Assembly (NCBI GenBank): GCA_031428695.1
Contig: JANOYE010000099.1
Location: 1-6,320, forward strand
Direction of reading: 5' to 3'
DNA: 6,320 nucleotides
Source of the DNA: JANYCG01 sp031428695
Lineage (GTDB): Bacteria > Pseudomonadota > Gammaproteobacteria > Burkholderiales > Burkholderiaceae_C
This document shows, in pieces, positions 4,929 to 6,320 of this stretch (positions are counted from its first letter, which is position 1; each line of letters starts with the position of its first letter). Below the pieces are notes generated by a model. The model ran no database searches and had not been told where the DNA came from. It worked only from the letters and a program-made list of their open reading frames with translations. The translations under genes were made by a program, and so were the position numbers.

Positions 4929-6320
4929 ATGCCACTGCCTCCTGCTCCGACCAAACGTGCCGCCTTGCTGACCCAGGCCGCGTTTGACACGCCAACGCGT
5001 ACACCACCGCGGGCCGCAAGAAAAACCGAAGAGCCGCTGGCCGACCATCCCCTGGCCCGACTGGCTCCCGCCAACGAACCCGATCTGCATTCGCCTCCCA
5101 CACGAAAACCAGCCCGCATTGCCCAGGCGCCCGCACCGCTTCAAGCCGCCGAACCCGCAAAAGTCTGGGCCAAAAGGCCAGAGACTGACCCGATTTCCGA
5201 CGCCGCCGAAATCGCGTCCACGCCACCTGCAAAAGCGATAAAACCGGCCGGCAGCGCGCGCAAAGCCAGATCCAGCGGCGCCGCCAAACTGTTTGTGCTC
5301 GACACCAATGTGTTGATGCACGACCCGATGTGCCTGTTCCGGTTTGAAGAACACGACATCTTCCTGCCGATGATCGTGCTCGAAGAGCTTGATGGCCACA
5401 AGAAGGGCATGACGGAAGTGGCCCGCAACGCGCGCCAGACCAGCCGCAGCCTGGACGCCCTGGCCGCCGCCAATGGCGCCGACATCGGCGCCGGCCTGCA
5501 GCTTGACACCACAGGCCACCGCGAGGCCAAAGGCAAGTTGTACTTCCAGACGCAGGCACTCAACTACACCTTGCCGCAAAGCCTGCCGCAAGGCAAGTCA
5601 GACAACCAGATCCTCGGCGTGGTCGATGCCCTGCGCCAGCAATACGCCAAGCAACAGCCGCCGCGTGAAGTGGTGCTGGTCTCCAAAGACATCAACATGC
5701 GCGTCAAAGCGCGCGCGCTGGGCCTGGCCACTGACGACTATCAAAACGACAAAACGCTCGAAGACGGCGACTTGCTTTATTCAGGTTCGATGGCCCTGCC
5801 CAGTGATTTTTGGGCCACCCACGGTCAGACCGTGGAAAGCTGGCAACAAGGCGCCCACACGTTTTACCGCGTCACCGGCCCGCTGGTGCCCAGTTTTCTG
5901 ATCAACCAGTTTGTTTATTTCGAGTCGCCCGGTGAGCCTTCGCTCTATGCGCGCGTGACTGAGATTCGCGGCAAAACGGCGGTGTTCAAAACGCTGAAAG
6001 ACTACAACCACCTGAAGAATTCTGTGTGGGGCGTGACCACGCGCAATCGTGAACAAAACTTCGCGATGAACCTGCTGATGGATCCGGAAGTCGATTTTGT
6101 CACCCTCACCGGCACGGCAGGATCCGGCAAAACCTTGATGGCCTTGGCCGCTGGGCTCACGCAGGTGCTGGACGACCGGCGTTACACCGAAATCATCGTC
6201 ACTCGTGCGACCGTGAGTGTGGGCGAAGACATCGGTTTCCTGCCCGGCACCGAAGAAGAAAAAATGGGCCCGTGGATGGGCGCGCTGGACGACAACCTCG
6301 AAGTCTTAAGCAAAACCGAA
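4929..6320 (+). CDS. PIN-PhoH family ATPase, 3' end missing
   Basis: An uninterrupted frame of 464 codons runs from ATG at 4929 to the right edge. Residues 1-118 are a Pro/Ala/Lys-rich, probably disordered stretch. A PIN ribonuclease domain follows (about 120-275), opening with KLFVLDTNVLMHDP and carrying acidic candidates Asp125, Glu152, Asp225 and Asp254 (SKDINMRVKA). After a linker region the PhoH ATPase begins near 375, with the Walker A GTAGSGKT (395-402) and the family motif VGEDIGFLPGTEEEKMGPW (431-449). The frame then leaves the window, so Walker B is not seen. PIN-PhoH proteins such as mycobacterial PhoH2 couple ATP-driven RNA unwinding to RNA cleavage, and a similar cytoplasmic RNA role is likely here. 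No good Shine-Dalgarno precedes the ATG. A later start within the disordered stretch cannot be excluded, but MPLPPAPTKRA is, as I recall, a usual beginning in related bacteria. Confidence 0.93.
   Translation, partial: MPLPPAPTKRAALLTQAAFDTPTRTPPRAARKTEEPLADHPLARLAPANEPDLHSPPTRKPARIAQAPAPLQAAEPAKVWAKRPETDPISDAAEIASTPPAKAIKPAGSARKARSSGAAKLFVLDTNVLMHDPMCLFRFEEHDIFLPMIVLEELDGHKKGMTEVARNARQTSRSLDALAAANGADIGAGLQLDTTGHREAKGKLYFQTQALNYTLPQSLPQGKSDNQILGVVDALRQQYAKQQPPREVVLVSKDINMRVKARALGLATDDYQNDKTLEDGDLLYSGSMALPSDFWATHGQTVESWQQGAHTFYRVTGPLVPSFLINQFVYFESPGEPSLYARVTEIRGKTAVFKTLKDYNHLKNSVWGVTTRNREQNFAMNLLMDPEVDFVTLTGTAGSGKTLMALAAGLTQVLDDRRYTEIIVTRATVSVGEDIGFLPGTEEEKMGPWMGALDDNLEVLSKTE

Noticed and set aside
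4186..5559. A 457-codon open frame on the minus strand spanning bcp, the terminator and the PIN-PhoH gene start
   Set aside because: It is antisense to two well-identified genes, crosses a strong terminator and a tandem repeat, and its translation is rich in Arg, Trp and Cys with no family resemblance. Long antisense frames are expected in GC-rich DNA.

Overview
The window looks like a chromosomal stretch from a betaproteobacterium of order Burkholderiales, most likely Comamonadaceae (Rhodoferax/Polaromonas/Acidovorax-like). This rests on the protein sequences (AlaA-type aminotransferase, homoserine dehydrogenase, PIN-PhoH protein), on the roughly 65% GC of the core genes, and on the gene order, which I recall as common in this group. 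No taxonomic search was possible, so the family-level call is an inference.

Layout. Two gene sets diverge from an intergenic region at 3566-3750. Leftward (minus strand) lie an alanine aminotransferase (alaA, 2261-3565), homoserine dehydrogenase (hom, 889-2223), a small exported protein of unknown function (248-853), and the 5' part of another unknown gene that leaves the window (1-196). Rightward (plus strand) lie an Mth938-like small protein (3751-4131), a BCP/PrxQ peroxiredoxin (bcp, 4258-4734) closed by a strong intrinsic terminator (4822-4862), and a PIN-PhoH ATPase (4929 to beyond 6320). The intergenic regions carry two short tandem repeats (11 bp x 4 at 3601-3644; 13 bp x 3 at 4741-4779), a consensus-like -10 box and an imperfect palindrome inside the 3' end of alaA.

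How the genes work together. alaA and hom are 37 bp apart on one strand and probably co-transcribed. They act in amino-acid metabolism (pyruvate/alanine transamination, and the aspartate family on the way to threonine and methionine). The expected third member, threonine synthase (thrC), is not the next gene. Two unrecognised genes with clearly lower GC (about 51-52% on sampled lines) stand there instead. The rightward genes are housekeeping or stress functions: thiol peroxidase, RNA-associated PIN-PhoH ATPase, and a conserved protein of uncertain role.

Most of the window is ordinary core genome. The part most worth a second look is the low-GC pair at 1-853. I see no mobile-element genes, CRISPR array, tRNA or rRNA.
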